DNA from: Synergistales bacterium | GTDB taxonomy: Bacteria; Synergistota; Synergistia; Synergistales; 79-D21 | Direction: 5' to 3' | Length of the DNA stretch: 6,046 bases | Assembly (NCBI GenBank): GCA_015657435.1 | Contig: JADLKH010000005.1 | Span: forward strand, 100,455-106,500 | In this document: piece after piece, positions 1 through 6,046 of the stretch | Layout: the number at the start of each line of letters is the position of its first letter | Numbering within the stretch: the stretch's first letter is position 1 | Notes under the pieces: model-generated | Told to the model about the DNA's origin: nothing | The model's input: only the letters and a program-made list of their open reading frames with translations | Database searches by the model: none | Program-made: the position numbers and the translations under genes

Positions 1-567
1 TATCCCTTTAAAAATGTCTCTCAGAGTTACCCAGTAAAGGCCGTGCTCGATTTCGTGCACCCGTGATTCCAGCGACTCGATCGATTCCCCCGTTCTGATG
101 GGTAACGCCTCCTGAGCGAGAATGGGGCCGTGGTCGACCTTTTCATCAACAAGATGAACCGTCACTCCCGTAATCTTCACTCCATGGCGCCATGCCTGTC
201 CGATCGCATCCACGCCGGGGAAGGCGGGGAGCAGGGAGGGGTGGATATTGACGATTTTCCCCGGATACGCGGAGACGAACGCCGGCGAGAGAACCTTCAT
301 GAATCCGGCGAGAATGATCCACTCGACACCGGAAGCGTTCATGTCTTTACGCATCGCTTCTTCGCAGGCGAATCGGCCTTTTTCCCGATAAGGGTAGGTC
401 TTTGTCCGGACGCCGAGTGCGGAGGCCTTTTCAAGCCCCGGCGCGTCTGGATTGTCGCTCGCGACGAACGCAACCTCTCCAGGCAGTTCCCCGGATCGAA
501 ACCGCTCGATGAGCGCGAGCATATTCGTCCCATGACCCGAAATCAGTATGGCGACGCGGGGGGTCAT
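1..567 (-). CDS. purN: PurN, GAR formyltransferase (3' end cut off)
   Basis: The first 189 codons of phosphoribosylglycinamide formyltransferase are present, with no stop before the window edge. The protein transfers a formyl group from 10-formyltetrahydrofolate to GAR (step 3). The N-terminal nucleotide/phosphate loop is ISGHGTN (9-15), where histidine replaces the more usual asparagine or arginine. The catalytic set is visible: Asn107 and His109 in NIHPSLLPAFPG, and Asp145 in DEKVDHGPI. The folate-site region LAGFMKVLSPAFV (86-98) is also typical. Whole family members are about 190-215 residues, so only a short C-terminal end should be missing. The ATG at 565-567 overlaps the purM TGA as ATGA, with a modest GGAGA at 574-578 six bases upstream, so coupling to purM translation is likely. 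It belongs to the folate-dependent PurN type, not the ATP-grasp PurT type. Confidence 0.96.
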   Translation of the reverse strand, partial: MTPRVAILISGHGTNMLALIERFRSGELPGEVAFVASDNPDAPGLEKASALGVRTKTYPYREKGRFACEEAMRKDMNASGVEWIILAGFMKVLSPAFVSAYPGKIVNIHPSLLPAFPGVDAIGQAWRHGVKITGVTVHLVDEKVDHGPILAQEALPIRTGESIESLESRVHEIEHGLYWVTLRDIFKGI

Positions 568-1553
568 CTGATTTCTCCAACGAGAAGCGGCGATTCCCCT
601 TCGTTCTCCAAGGCAAAAAGGAGGGTTTCCAGATTTTCGGGAGCCGTGACGAGGGAAAAGCCGATTCCGAGATTGAAAACACGCCTCATCTCGTCTTCCG
701 GCACTCCCGATTCCCGGAGGATCGAAAAGACTTTTCCGGGGGTCCATGCCTCGAAATCGATTTCGATCGTGCGCCCTTCAGGCAGGATCCTCGCGATATT
801 TTCTTCAAGCCCGCCGCCGGTGATATGAGCCATTCCCTTGACCACACCCGTCGATGCCGCCTTTAAAGCCGGCCGGACATAAAGCTTCGTCGGTGCCAGA
901 AGCATTTGCCAAAGCGGTTGTTCGCAGCCCGGCAGGGCGGAAAAAAGGATTCCGGGGTCTTTCCCCTCAAGCAGCGCCTTCCTGACGAGGGAAAAGCCGT
1001 TGCTGTGCAGGCCTGAGCTTGCCAGTCCAACGATGAGGTCGCCCGAACGGATCGATTTCCCGTCGATCAGTGACGATTCGTCGACAATACCGACTGCGAA
1101 ACCCGCGAGGTCGAAGCCGTCGGACGGATACACACCGGGCATTTCCGCCGTTTCTCCTCCAAGCAGGGCACAACCGGATTCCCTGCAGGCTTCATGGATC
1201 GAACGGACGACCGGTTCGTAGGATTCGACATCAAGATGCCCGCAGGCCAGGTAATCGAGAAAAAAGAGAGGTCGAGCACCGCAGGTGACAAGATCGTTGA
1301 CGCTCATCGCAACGAGGTCCTGCCCAAGGAATTCCAAATGCCCGCAGGATTTCGCAATTTCCATCTTCGTTCCCACGCCGTCACAGCAGGCCGCCAATAG
1401 GGTTCCACCCTCGAGACGATAAAGTCCGCTGAAGCCTCCGATCCCTCCGACCACCCTCGCGTCCGGGTTTTTTCCCGTAATGGCCTTTATCCTTTCAACG
1501 AAGAGGTTGCCCCGGTCGATGCTGACTCCCGAGTTTTCATAGGTCAGTCCCAT
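564..1553 (-). CDS. purM: PurM, AIR synthetase
   Basis: This 329-residue phosphoribosylformylglycinamidine cyclo-ligase uses ATP to close FGAM into 5-aminoimidazole ribonucleotide (step 5) and is slightly shorter than the usual 340-350. Family motifs run in order: YENSGVSIDRGN (5-16), GGFSGLYRL (39-47), CDGVGTKMEIA (57-67), GQDLVAMSVNDLV (77-89), GGETAEMPGVY (132-142), SSGLHSNGFSLVR (179-191), HITGGGLEENIARILP (243-258) and FNLGIGFSLV (293-302). All are well kept. The ATG at 1551-1553 lies inside purF and overlaps it by 17 bases. It was chosen because GGGAGGGG lies six bases upstream and the protein then begins as PurM proteins normally do. The frame stays open to 1811, but that extension falls within purF and does not resemble PurM. 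The TGA stop overlaps the purN ATG. Confidence 0.98.
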   Translation of the reverse strand: MGLTYENSGVSIDRGNLFVERIKAITGKNPDARVVGGIGGFSGLYRLEGGTLLAACCDGVGTKMEIAKSCGHLEFLGQDLVAMSVNDLVTCGARPLFFLDYLACGHLDVESYEPVVRSIHEACRESGCALLGGETAEMPGVYPSDGFDLAGFAVGIVDESSLIDGKSIRSGDLIVGLASSGLHSNGFSLVRKALLEGKDPGILFSALPGCEQPLWQMLLAPTKLYVRPALKAASTGVVKGMAHITGGGLEENIARILPEGRTIEIDFEAWTPGKVFSILRESGVPEDEMRRVFNLGIGFSLVTAPENLETLLFALENEGESPLLVGEIR

Positions 1554-2910
1554 CTTCGTCCCCTCCCTGGAGATAATCACCGGTAAAGCAGGCGGTGCAA
1601 AGCTCACAACTCGGTCTCCCAATGGCCGCGACAAGGTCTTCGGGTGACATGTAGGCCAGAGAGTCCGCACCGACCATCTTCTCGAGGCTCGGAACGTCCA
1701 ATTGGGCCGCCGCCAGTTCTTCGCACGTTGGAGTGTCGATCCCATAATAACAGGGGAAACGGACTGGAGGAGAGGCGATTCGGAGGTGTACCGCCGAGGC
1801 TCCGTTTTCACTCATCATGTTCACGATCCGACGAGCGGTTGTCCCGCGAACGATCGAATCGTCCACGACGACAACCTCTTTGTTTTCCAACAGCTCCCGG
1901 ATCGGATTGAGTTTGATCCGAACGCCGAGGTTTCGGACAAGGTCGGTCGGTTGGATGAAAGTCCTGCCGACGTAACGGTTCCTGACGACGGCGATCTCGA
2001 AGGGTTTCCCGGAAGCTTCCGAATAACCGAGCGCCGCAAGCGTTCCGCTATCCGGCATGCCGGTCACGAAATCGGCGGTAGGGCACGGAGCTCCGCTGGC
2101 CAACCGTTCCCCGAGTGCTTTCCTGACCTTGTAGACCGATTTGCCGTCGATGATGCTGTCGGGTCTTGCAAAATAGACGTATTCGAAGGAGCAGGCGTAG
2201 TGGCGCTTCGTCTTGGCCGGAATCCGAACAGACTTCATGCCGGTTTCATCGATCACGACGATTTCGCCAGGTTCGACGTCCCTGATGAGCCGGGCTCCGA
2301 CGATATCGAGGGCGCAGGTTTCGGAGGCGACATAGGTGATATCGTCCCTTTCCCCCAAAACGAGCGGTCGGAAACCCCAGGGATCCCTGGCGGCGATTAG
2401 CCTCTTGCCTAGCATCACGGAGAGACTGTAGGCTCCCCTGAGTCGCCTGAGCGAATCGACAAGGGCATCCAGGGGGGGTTTATGCGATTGGTGCGCCATC
2501 AAATGAATGATGACCTCGGTATCGGTCGTGGATTGGAAAATGGCCCCGCGATTTTCCAGGTAGCGCCGGATGCCGTCCGCGTTCGTCAGGTTCCCGTTAT
2601 GGGCGATCGCGATCGGGCCGCGGGAGTATTTCGCAGCCAACGGTTGCGCATTGGCCAGCAACGATTCGCCGGTTGTGGAGTAGCGCACGTGACCGATCGC
2701 GCAGCCTGCCTTGATCGAGGCGAGTTTCTTCTGGTCAAGTGCAATGTGGACGAGCCCCATGCCTTTCAGGCTGTGGATGTTTTCCTCGCCGTTGATCCAT
2801 GAGATTCCCGCCGACTCCTGGCCGCGGTGCTGCAGGGCGTATAGCCCGAGGTAGACATCTTCAAGGACGGATTTGCCTGAAGAAGAGAAAGCCCCGAAAA
2901 CGCCGCACAT
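1537..2910 (-). CDS. purF: PurF, amidophosphoribosyltransferase
   Basis: PurF carries out the committed first step, turning PRPP and glutamine into 5-phosphoribosylamine. The 457-residue protein has an N-terminal class II glutaminase domain with Cys2 as nucleophile after Met removal. Supporting glutaminase motifs are LQHRGQESAG (26-35), GHVRYSTTG (73-81), HNGNLTN (104-110) and STTDTE (127-132). The C-terminal phosphoribosyltransferase domain has the PRPP loop VVVVDDSIVRGTT (346-358). Cys240, Cys387, Cys438 and Cys441 sit where B. subtilis-type enzymes bind a 4Fe-4S cluster, and Cys435 is an extra nearby cysteine. A cleaved propeptide is usual for that type but absent here. The tail after CFTGDY is short, so the protein is slightly below the common 465-505 range. 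AAAGGAG lies eight bases before the ATG. Its last 17 bases overlap purM. By family analogy it should be feedback-inhibited by purine nucleotides. Confidence 0.98.
   Translation of the reverse strand: MCGVFGAFSSSGKSVLEDVYLGLYALQHRGQESAGISWINGEENIHSLKGMGLVHIALDQKKLASIKAGCAIGHVRYSTTGESLLANAQPLAAKYSRGPIAIAHNGNLTNADGIRRYLENRGAIFQSTTDTEVIIHLMAHQSHKPPLDALVDSLRRLRGAYSLSVMLGKRLIAARDPWGFRPLVLGERDDITYVASETCALDIVGARLIRDVEPGEIVVIDETGMKSVRIPAKTKRHYACSFEYVYFARPDSIIDGKSVYKVRKALGERLASGAPCPTADFVTGMPDSGTLAALGYSEASGKPFEIAVVRNRYVGRTFIQPTDLVRNLGVRIKLNPIRELLENKEVVVVDDSIVRGTTARRIVNMMSENGASAVHLRIASPPVRFPCYYGIDTPTCEELAAAQLDVPSLEKMVGADSLAYMSPEDLVAAIGRPSCELCTACFTGDYLQGGDEDGTDL
1551..1567 (-). promoter_or_regulatory. purM ribosome binding site inside purF
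   Basis: GGGAGGGG at 1560-1567 lies six bases from the ATG at 1551-1553, within the last coding stretch of purF. It decides the purM start, excluding the 86-codon upstream extension of the open frame. The 17-base overlap with purF makes coupled translation of the two genes likely. Confidence 0.82.
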
Positions 2911-2925
2911 GTCCTAGGCTCCTTT
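2908..2925 (-). promoter_or_regulatory. purF ribosome binding site inside purL end
   Basis: AAAGGAG at 2919-2925 forms part of the last purL codons and is eight bases from the purF ATG at 2908-2910. The two codons before the ATG are TAG (purL stop) and GAC, so purF cannot start further upstream. This fixes the N-terminus as Met-Cys, leaving the catalytic cysteine as residue 2. Confidence 0.87.
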
Positions 2926-5067
2926 CCAGGCTTTCGAAATCATTTGGACGGGAACGGGTTCGGACCCGGGAAGGCGCAGCTCCGAACCGCCGACAACGCC
3001 GATCGGTCTCAGCGGGAAGCCTCTCCATATCTGCAGGAATTCAGGGATTTTCGTCGCGGGCACGGCGTAAAGTGCACGTGCGCCCCCTTCGGCGAAGAAA
3101 GCGGCAACGGAATGAGTGGGCGTATCGAGAAGAACTTCCGCTCCAAGTCCCGAGAGGATGGATTCCTTGCAAAGCGCGATTCCCAAACCGCCGCCCAGGA
3201 GGGGGTTTGCGCTATCGGCTAAGTTTCTCTCCGAGGTCAGGAGGGCTCTTACCATGAAATCTCTCTCCATCTCCGGCGCAGGCGGCAATGGGCGGCCGTT
3301 GAGCCTGCCGAGGAAGTTCACCTGGAAATGGGATCCCGGTATCGAAGCGTTGTCGATTCCCGCGACGAAGAGGTGATCCCCTTCTTTCCAATTTCCCGGA
3401 AGAAGGGGCTTCCTGCCTGCATCGAGAAGCCCTACCGAGCAAACAAGCGGGGTCGGAAGAATGGATAAACCGGCGCTTTCATTGTAAAGGCTGACATTGC
3501 CCGACACGACGGGGCAGAGGAGATCGGTGCAGCAGGCCGCGAGGCCCTTCACCGACTCCTGGAATTCCCAGTATTGTTCAGGGTTTTCCGGCGAAGGGAA
3601 ATTGAGGCAGTTCGTCATTCCGAGGTGGCGTGCTCCGGTGATCCAAAGCGGCCTGAGGGAACGGGCCATCGTTTCGTATCCACCCCTGTACGGGTCCAGG
3701 TAACAGGCCCAAGGGAGAGCTTCCATCGTCATGGCTGCGATATTTCCGTTTTCCTTTATCCTGACGAGGCTAACGGGAGCACCGGGTCCCTGGACGGTGT
3801 TCACCTGAACCATACTGTCGTACTGTTGCGTGATCCAGGATTTTTCCCTCAAGGAAGGGGAGGAAAGGAGCTTGAGCAGAGGCAGGACAAGATCTTTCGG
3901 CAATTCGGCTTCGTCGAATTCGAAGGTTTGCCGGTTTACGAGGTCCTTCGGTTTCGCGGCCGGCCATGCGATTTCGGGACAGCCTCCTCCGATCAGCGAT
4001 GCGGGCAAGTCAACGCGGATCCTGCCGCCCTTTTCGAGAATAAACCGGTCACCTTCCACGGTTTCCCCGATGACCGCGCAATCGAGATCCCATTTTTCAC
4101 CGAGAGCGAGCACAGATTTCAGTTTTTCCGGCCGCACGATCAGGAGCATCCTTTCCTGGGATTCCGAAAGGGCGATTTCCCAGGCCTCCATGTCGGTTTC
4201 CCGCAAGGGGACCTTATCCAGGTCGAGGATCATCCCGACGCCGCTCTTTGCCGCGATTTCGCTGGCGGAAGAAGTGATGCCCGCGGCTCCCATGTCCTGC
4301 ATGCTTGCCACAAGGTCCTTTTCGAGTGCTTCAAGGCAGGCTTCGATAAGGAGCTTTTCCACAAACGGGTCGCCGATTTGGACCTGCGGCCGGCTGGCCT
4401 TCGTGTCTTCGCCCAGTTCCGCGGAGGCAAAAGCGGCTCCGCCGATTCCGTCCCGTCCGGTTTTCGAACCCAGAAGGACAACCAGGTTCCCCGGTTCCGC
4501 GGTCTGAGAGCTGACGATCGAATCGGAAGCCACAAGGCCCATGCAAAAGGCGTTGAGGAGAGGATTCCCCTCATACCTTTCATCGTAAAGCGTCTTCCCA
4601 CCAACGGTCGGAACACCTACGCAATTCCCGTATCCTCCTACTCCCTTGACAATTCCGTCCGAGAGGAAACGGGTTTTGGGTGAATCCGCCTTTCCGAAAA
4701 ACAATCCGTCAAGCGATGCCATGGGCCGTGCGCCCATGGCGAGAATATCCCGGATGATCCCACCCACGCCGGTTGCAGCTCCCTGGTAAGGTTCAACGGC
4801 GGAGGGATGGTTATGACTTTCGACCTTGAACGCCAGTCCCCATCCTCTGCCGGCATCGACAACACCGGCATTTTCTCCGACTCCTTTCAGGACTGCGGGC
4901 CCGTTTTTCGGGAAAAGGCTCAAAAGCGGCCTGGACGATTTATAGGAACAATGTTCCGACCACATGACGCCAAAAATCCGAAGTTCCGCCTCATTCGGCT
5001 CGCGCCCCAGTTCGCGGCGGATGATTTCGATCTCCACGTCGCGCAGTCCGGCCTTTCGGTAATCCAA
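2914..5067 (-). CDS. purL: PurL, FGAM synthetase synthetase subunit (small type)
   Basis: This 717-residue ATP-dependent subunit converts FGAR plus ammonia (from PurQ) to FGAM. Its size fits the small Bacillus/Thermotoga PurL class rather than the roughly 1,300-residue fused form. It has two tandem AIR-synthase-like halves. The N-terminal half is canonical: WSEHCSYK (36-43, His39 matching the family's catalytic histidine), SHNHPSAVEPYQGAATG (84-100), TGRDGIGGAAFAS (203-215) and MQDMGAAG (256-263). The second half has TNCLNF (485-490) and SGNVSLYNE (522-530). However, around 570-585 and 616-631 it lacks the usual GGSEY and D-x-S-[DE]-G-G-L signatures (see findings). Translation must start at TTG, because the codon just upstream is the purQ TAG. 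GGGAGG lies nine bases before it, and the conserved GL at residues 7-8 argues against the later GTG at residue 11. It ends in TAG three bases before purF. Confidence 0.97.
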   Translation of the reverse strand: MDYRKAGLRDVEIEIIRRELGREPNEAELRIFGVMWSEHCSYKSSRPLLSLFPKNGPAVLKGVGENAGVVDAGRGWGLAFKVESHNHPSAVEPYQGAATGVGGIIRDILAMGARPMASLDGLFFGKADSPKTRFLSDGIVKGVGGYGNCVGVPTVGGKTLYDERYEGNPLLNAFCMGLVASDSIVSSQTAEPGNLVVLLGSKTGRDGIGGAAFASAELGEDTKASRPQVQIGDPFVEKLLIEACLEALEKDLVASMQDMGAAGITSSASEIAAKSGVGMILDLDKVPLRETDMEAWEIALSESQERMLLIVRPEKLKSVLALGEKWDLDCAVIGETVEGDRFILEKGGRIRVDLPASLIGGGCPEIAWPAAKPKDLVNRQTFEFDEAELPKDLVLPLLKLLSSPSLREKSWITQQYDSMVQVNTVQGPGAPVSLVRIKENGNIAAMTMEALPWACYLDPYRGGYETMARSLRPLWITGARHLGMTNCLNFPSPENPEQYWEFQESVKGLAACCTDLLCPVVSGNVSLYNESAGLSILPTPLVCSVGLLDAGRKPLLPGNWKEGDHLFVAGIDNASIPGSHFQVNFLGRLNGRPLPPAPEMERDFMVRALLTSERNLADSANPLLGGGLGIALCKESILSGLGAEVLLDTPTHSVAAFFAEGGARALYAVPATKIPEFLQIWRGFPLRPIGVVGGSELRLPGSEPVPVQMISKAWKGA

Positions 5068-5082
5068 CTAGCCCAACCTCCC
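5065..5082 (-). promoter_or_regulatory. purL ribosome binding site and TTG start
   Basis: GGGAGG at 5077-5082, inside the last purQ codons, lies nine bases before the TTG at 5065-5067. The TTG directly follows the purQ TAG at 5068-5070, so no earlier in-frame start exists. The only nearby alternative is GTG at residue 11, which would remove a conserved N-terminal segment and leaves the ribosome binding site too far away. Confidence 0.82.
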
Positions 5083-5772
5083 TTCGAGCCAGGACTTTAT
5101 CGAAGTCCACATTCCCAGTCCGTCTGCGCCCCCGAGTAGGCTCTCGCTGGCCCTTTCGGGATGGGGCATCAGGCCAAGAACGTTCCCGTGGCGATTGACG
5201 ATGCCGGCGATTCCGTTCAGGGCACCGTTCGGGCTTTGATCGGCACCGGCGGATCCGTCGAGTGCCGCATAGCGGAAAACGACCTGCCCGTTCGCTTCCA
5301 GTTCCGAAAGTTCCTTTTCAGGGAGGAAGTATAGCCCTTCGTGATGGGCGATCGGGAACTGCACGATTTCCCCCTTTTTGAAGCAATTCGTAAAGGGTGT
5401 GTCATTCCTCTCCACGCGGAGAAGACAGCGCCTGCAAATGAACTCCAGGGAGCTGTTCGCCAGGAGAGCCCCCGGCAAAAGCCCGGTTTCGGTCAAAACC
5501 TGGAAACCATTGCAGATTCCCAGAACCAGTCCTCCGCGTTCCGCGTGGCCTCGAACCGCGTCGATGATCGGGGATCGGGCAGCCATCGCACCGCAGCGGA
5601 GGTAATCGCCGTAGGAAAACCCTCCGGGCAGGACGACAAGGTCTGTATTCTCGGGCAGACTCGATTCCTTGTGCCAAACGGCACGAGTCGGAATAAGTGA
5701 AACTTTTTCCAGGGCATGGATCACGTCGCGGTCGCAATTGCTCCCTGGGAAAACGACAACCGCGGCGTTCAT
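5068..5772 (-). CDS. purQ: PurQ, glutaminase subunit of FGAM synthetase
   Basis: This 234-residue class I (triad) glutamine amidotransferase hydrolyses glutamine and supplies ammonia to PurL for conversion of FGAR to FGAM. The N-terminus FPGSNCDRD (8-16) is typical of PurQ. The oxyanion region is LPGGFSYGDYLR (48-59). The nucleophile is Cys87 in GICNGFQ (85-91), and the other triad residues are His204 and Glu206 in MPHPER (202-207). The length is close to the usual 220-235, and all catalytic residues are present. The ATG overlaps the purS stop by four bases and has GGAGG at 5780-5784, seven bases upstream. The gene ends in TAG, immediately followed by the purL TTG. Activity should depend on assembly with PurS and PurL, as known for this family. 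Confidence 0.98.
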   Translation of the reverse strand: MNAAVVVFPGSNCDRDVIHALEKVSLIPTRAVWHKESSLPENTDLVVLPGGFSYGDYLRCGAMAARSPIIDAVRGHAERGGLVLGICNGFQVLTETGLLPGALLANSSLEFICRRCLLRVERNDTPFTNCFKKGEIVQFPIAHHEGLYFLPEKELSELEANGQVVFRYAALDGSAGADQSPNGALNGIAGIVNRHGNVLGLMPHPERASESLLGGADGLGMWTSIKSWLEGRLG

Positions 5773-6023
5773 CCGATGGCCTCCAGTGTGAGAGATCGGG
5801 TCTCGATCAGCGGGTTGACGAGGAGTTCTTCACACATGGTCTCGATCCGGTTTTCCGCTTCCTCTCGAGAGCTGGCCTCAAGAGAAATCACAATGGACTT
5901 TCCGATTCGGACATCCTCAACACCTTGAAACCCGATGTTCTTGAGGCTGACTCGCACGGCCTTCCCCTGTGTGTCGAGGACCCCTTCCTTCAAGGAAACC
6001 AGCACGTGTGCCCGGAATTTCAT
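5769..6023 (-). CDS. purS: PurS, small structural subunit of FGAM synthetase
   Basis: This 84-residue protein is the small non-catalytic subunit of the three-part phosphoribosylformylglycinamidine synthase (step 4). In the known family a PurS dimer bridges PurL and PurQ and helps pass ammonia between them in the cytoplasm. Visible family marks are the LKEGVLD segment near residues 11-17 followed by TQG (the usual form is DPQG), the RIGK segment at about 39-42, and LLVNPLIE at about 67-74. The length is normal for PurS (about 80-85). The ATG is preceded by a perfect AAGGAGG seven bases upstream. Its TGA stop overlaps the purQ ATG as ATGA, which suggests translational coupling. It has no catalytic motif, so identity rests on these short motifs plus its position directly before purQ and purL, which together are strong. 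Confidence 0.96.
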   Translation of the reverse strand: MKFRAHVLVSLKEGVLDTQGKAVRVSLKNIGFQGVEDVRIGKSIVISLEASSREEAENRIETMCEELLVNPLIETRSLTLEAIG

Positions 6024-6046
6024 CTTTATTCCTCCTTCCCGCTCAG
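6024..6046 (-). promoter_or_regulatory. purS ribosome binding site and leader fragment
   Basis: The 23 bases before purS contain AAGGAGG at 6031-6037, seven bases from the ATG. It is the strongest Shine-Dalgarno match in the window and supports the purS start. A TGA at 6043-6045 could be the stop of an upstream gene, but the reading frame cannot be judged from so little sequence. No promoter can be seen, and transcription probably starts outside the window. Confidence 0.8.

Noticed and set aside
130..828. A 232-codon plus-strand open frame spanning the purM/purN junction.
   Set aside because: It runs antisense to both conserved genes and has low-complexity, Arg-rich shadow composition, with no domain.
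1554..1811. An N-terminal extension of purM by 86 codons.
   Set aside because: The extension lies inside purF coding sequence in another frame and does not look like PurM; the start at 1553 has a good ribosome binding site and the normal PurM N-terminus.
1702..2400. A 232-codon plus-strand open frame opposite purF.
   Set aside because: Antisense to conserved purF motifs, with no recognisable domain and an Asp/Gly/Arg-rich shadow composition.
2905..2920. A possible frameshift or lost N-terminus of purF, because the usual propeptide is missing.
   Set aside because: The upstream sequence is the intact end of purL, and Met-Cys starts occur in other PurF enzymes; this is a natural start, not damage.
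3574..4683. A 369-codon plus-strand open frame opposite purL.
   Set aside because: It lies wholly antisense to a well-conserved purL, its translation resembles no family I recognise, and long antisense frames are expected in GC-rich coding DNA.
6024..6046. A possible purine riboswitch or operator upstream of purS.
   Set aside because: Only 23 bases are available, mostly ribosome binding site, which is too short to hold or reveal such an element.

Overview
The window holds six tightly packed genes of de novo purine biosynthesis, all on the minus strand. In transcription order (right to left) they are purS, purQ, purL, purF, purM and purN. Together they encode four steps of the pathway to IMP: PurF makes phosphoribosylamine (step 1), PurN formylates GAR (step 3), the PurS/PurQ/PurL complex makes FGAM (step 4) and PurM closes the ring to AIR (step 5). 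Step 2 (PurD, GAR synthetase) is not in the window. PurN is cut off by the left edge, and the operon probably begins beyond the right edge, because only 23 bases precede purS.

Layout: purS 6023-5769, purQ 5772-5068, purL 5067-2914 (TTG start), purF 2910-1537, purM 1553-564, purN 567 to beyond 1. The only untranslated bases between genes are the 3 between purL and purF. purS/purQ and purM/purN overlap by 4 bases (ATGA), purF/purM overlap by 17 bases, and the purL start directly abuts the purQ stop. Every gene has a purine-rich ribosome binding site, and all except that of purS lie inside the preceding gene. There is no room for internal promoters, terminators, riboswitches or RNA genes of ordinary size outside coding sequence, and I see no mobile element, repeat array or CRISPR. 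The many plus-strand open frames are antisense shadows of the pur genes.

Organism: a bacterium with moderately high GC (mid to upper 50s percent by eye). The gene order S-Q-L-F-M-N matches the central part of the Bacillus subtilis pur operon. The separate PurS, PurQ and small PurL subunits exclude the fused large PurL found in enterobacteria and most eukaryotes. The sequence alone does not let me name a phylum.

This is core metabolism, not an undescribed system. Points worth a second look are: a PurF with probable Fe-S ligand cysteines but no possible propeptide; a PurL whose C-terminal half has lost conserved nucleotide-site motifs; and a single reading frame running from purQ through purL to purF, broken only by two TAG codons.
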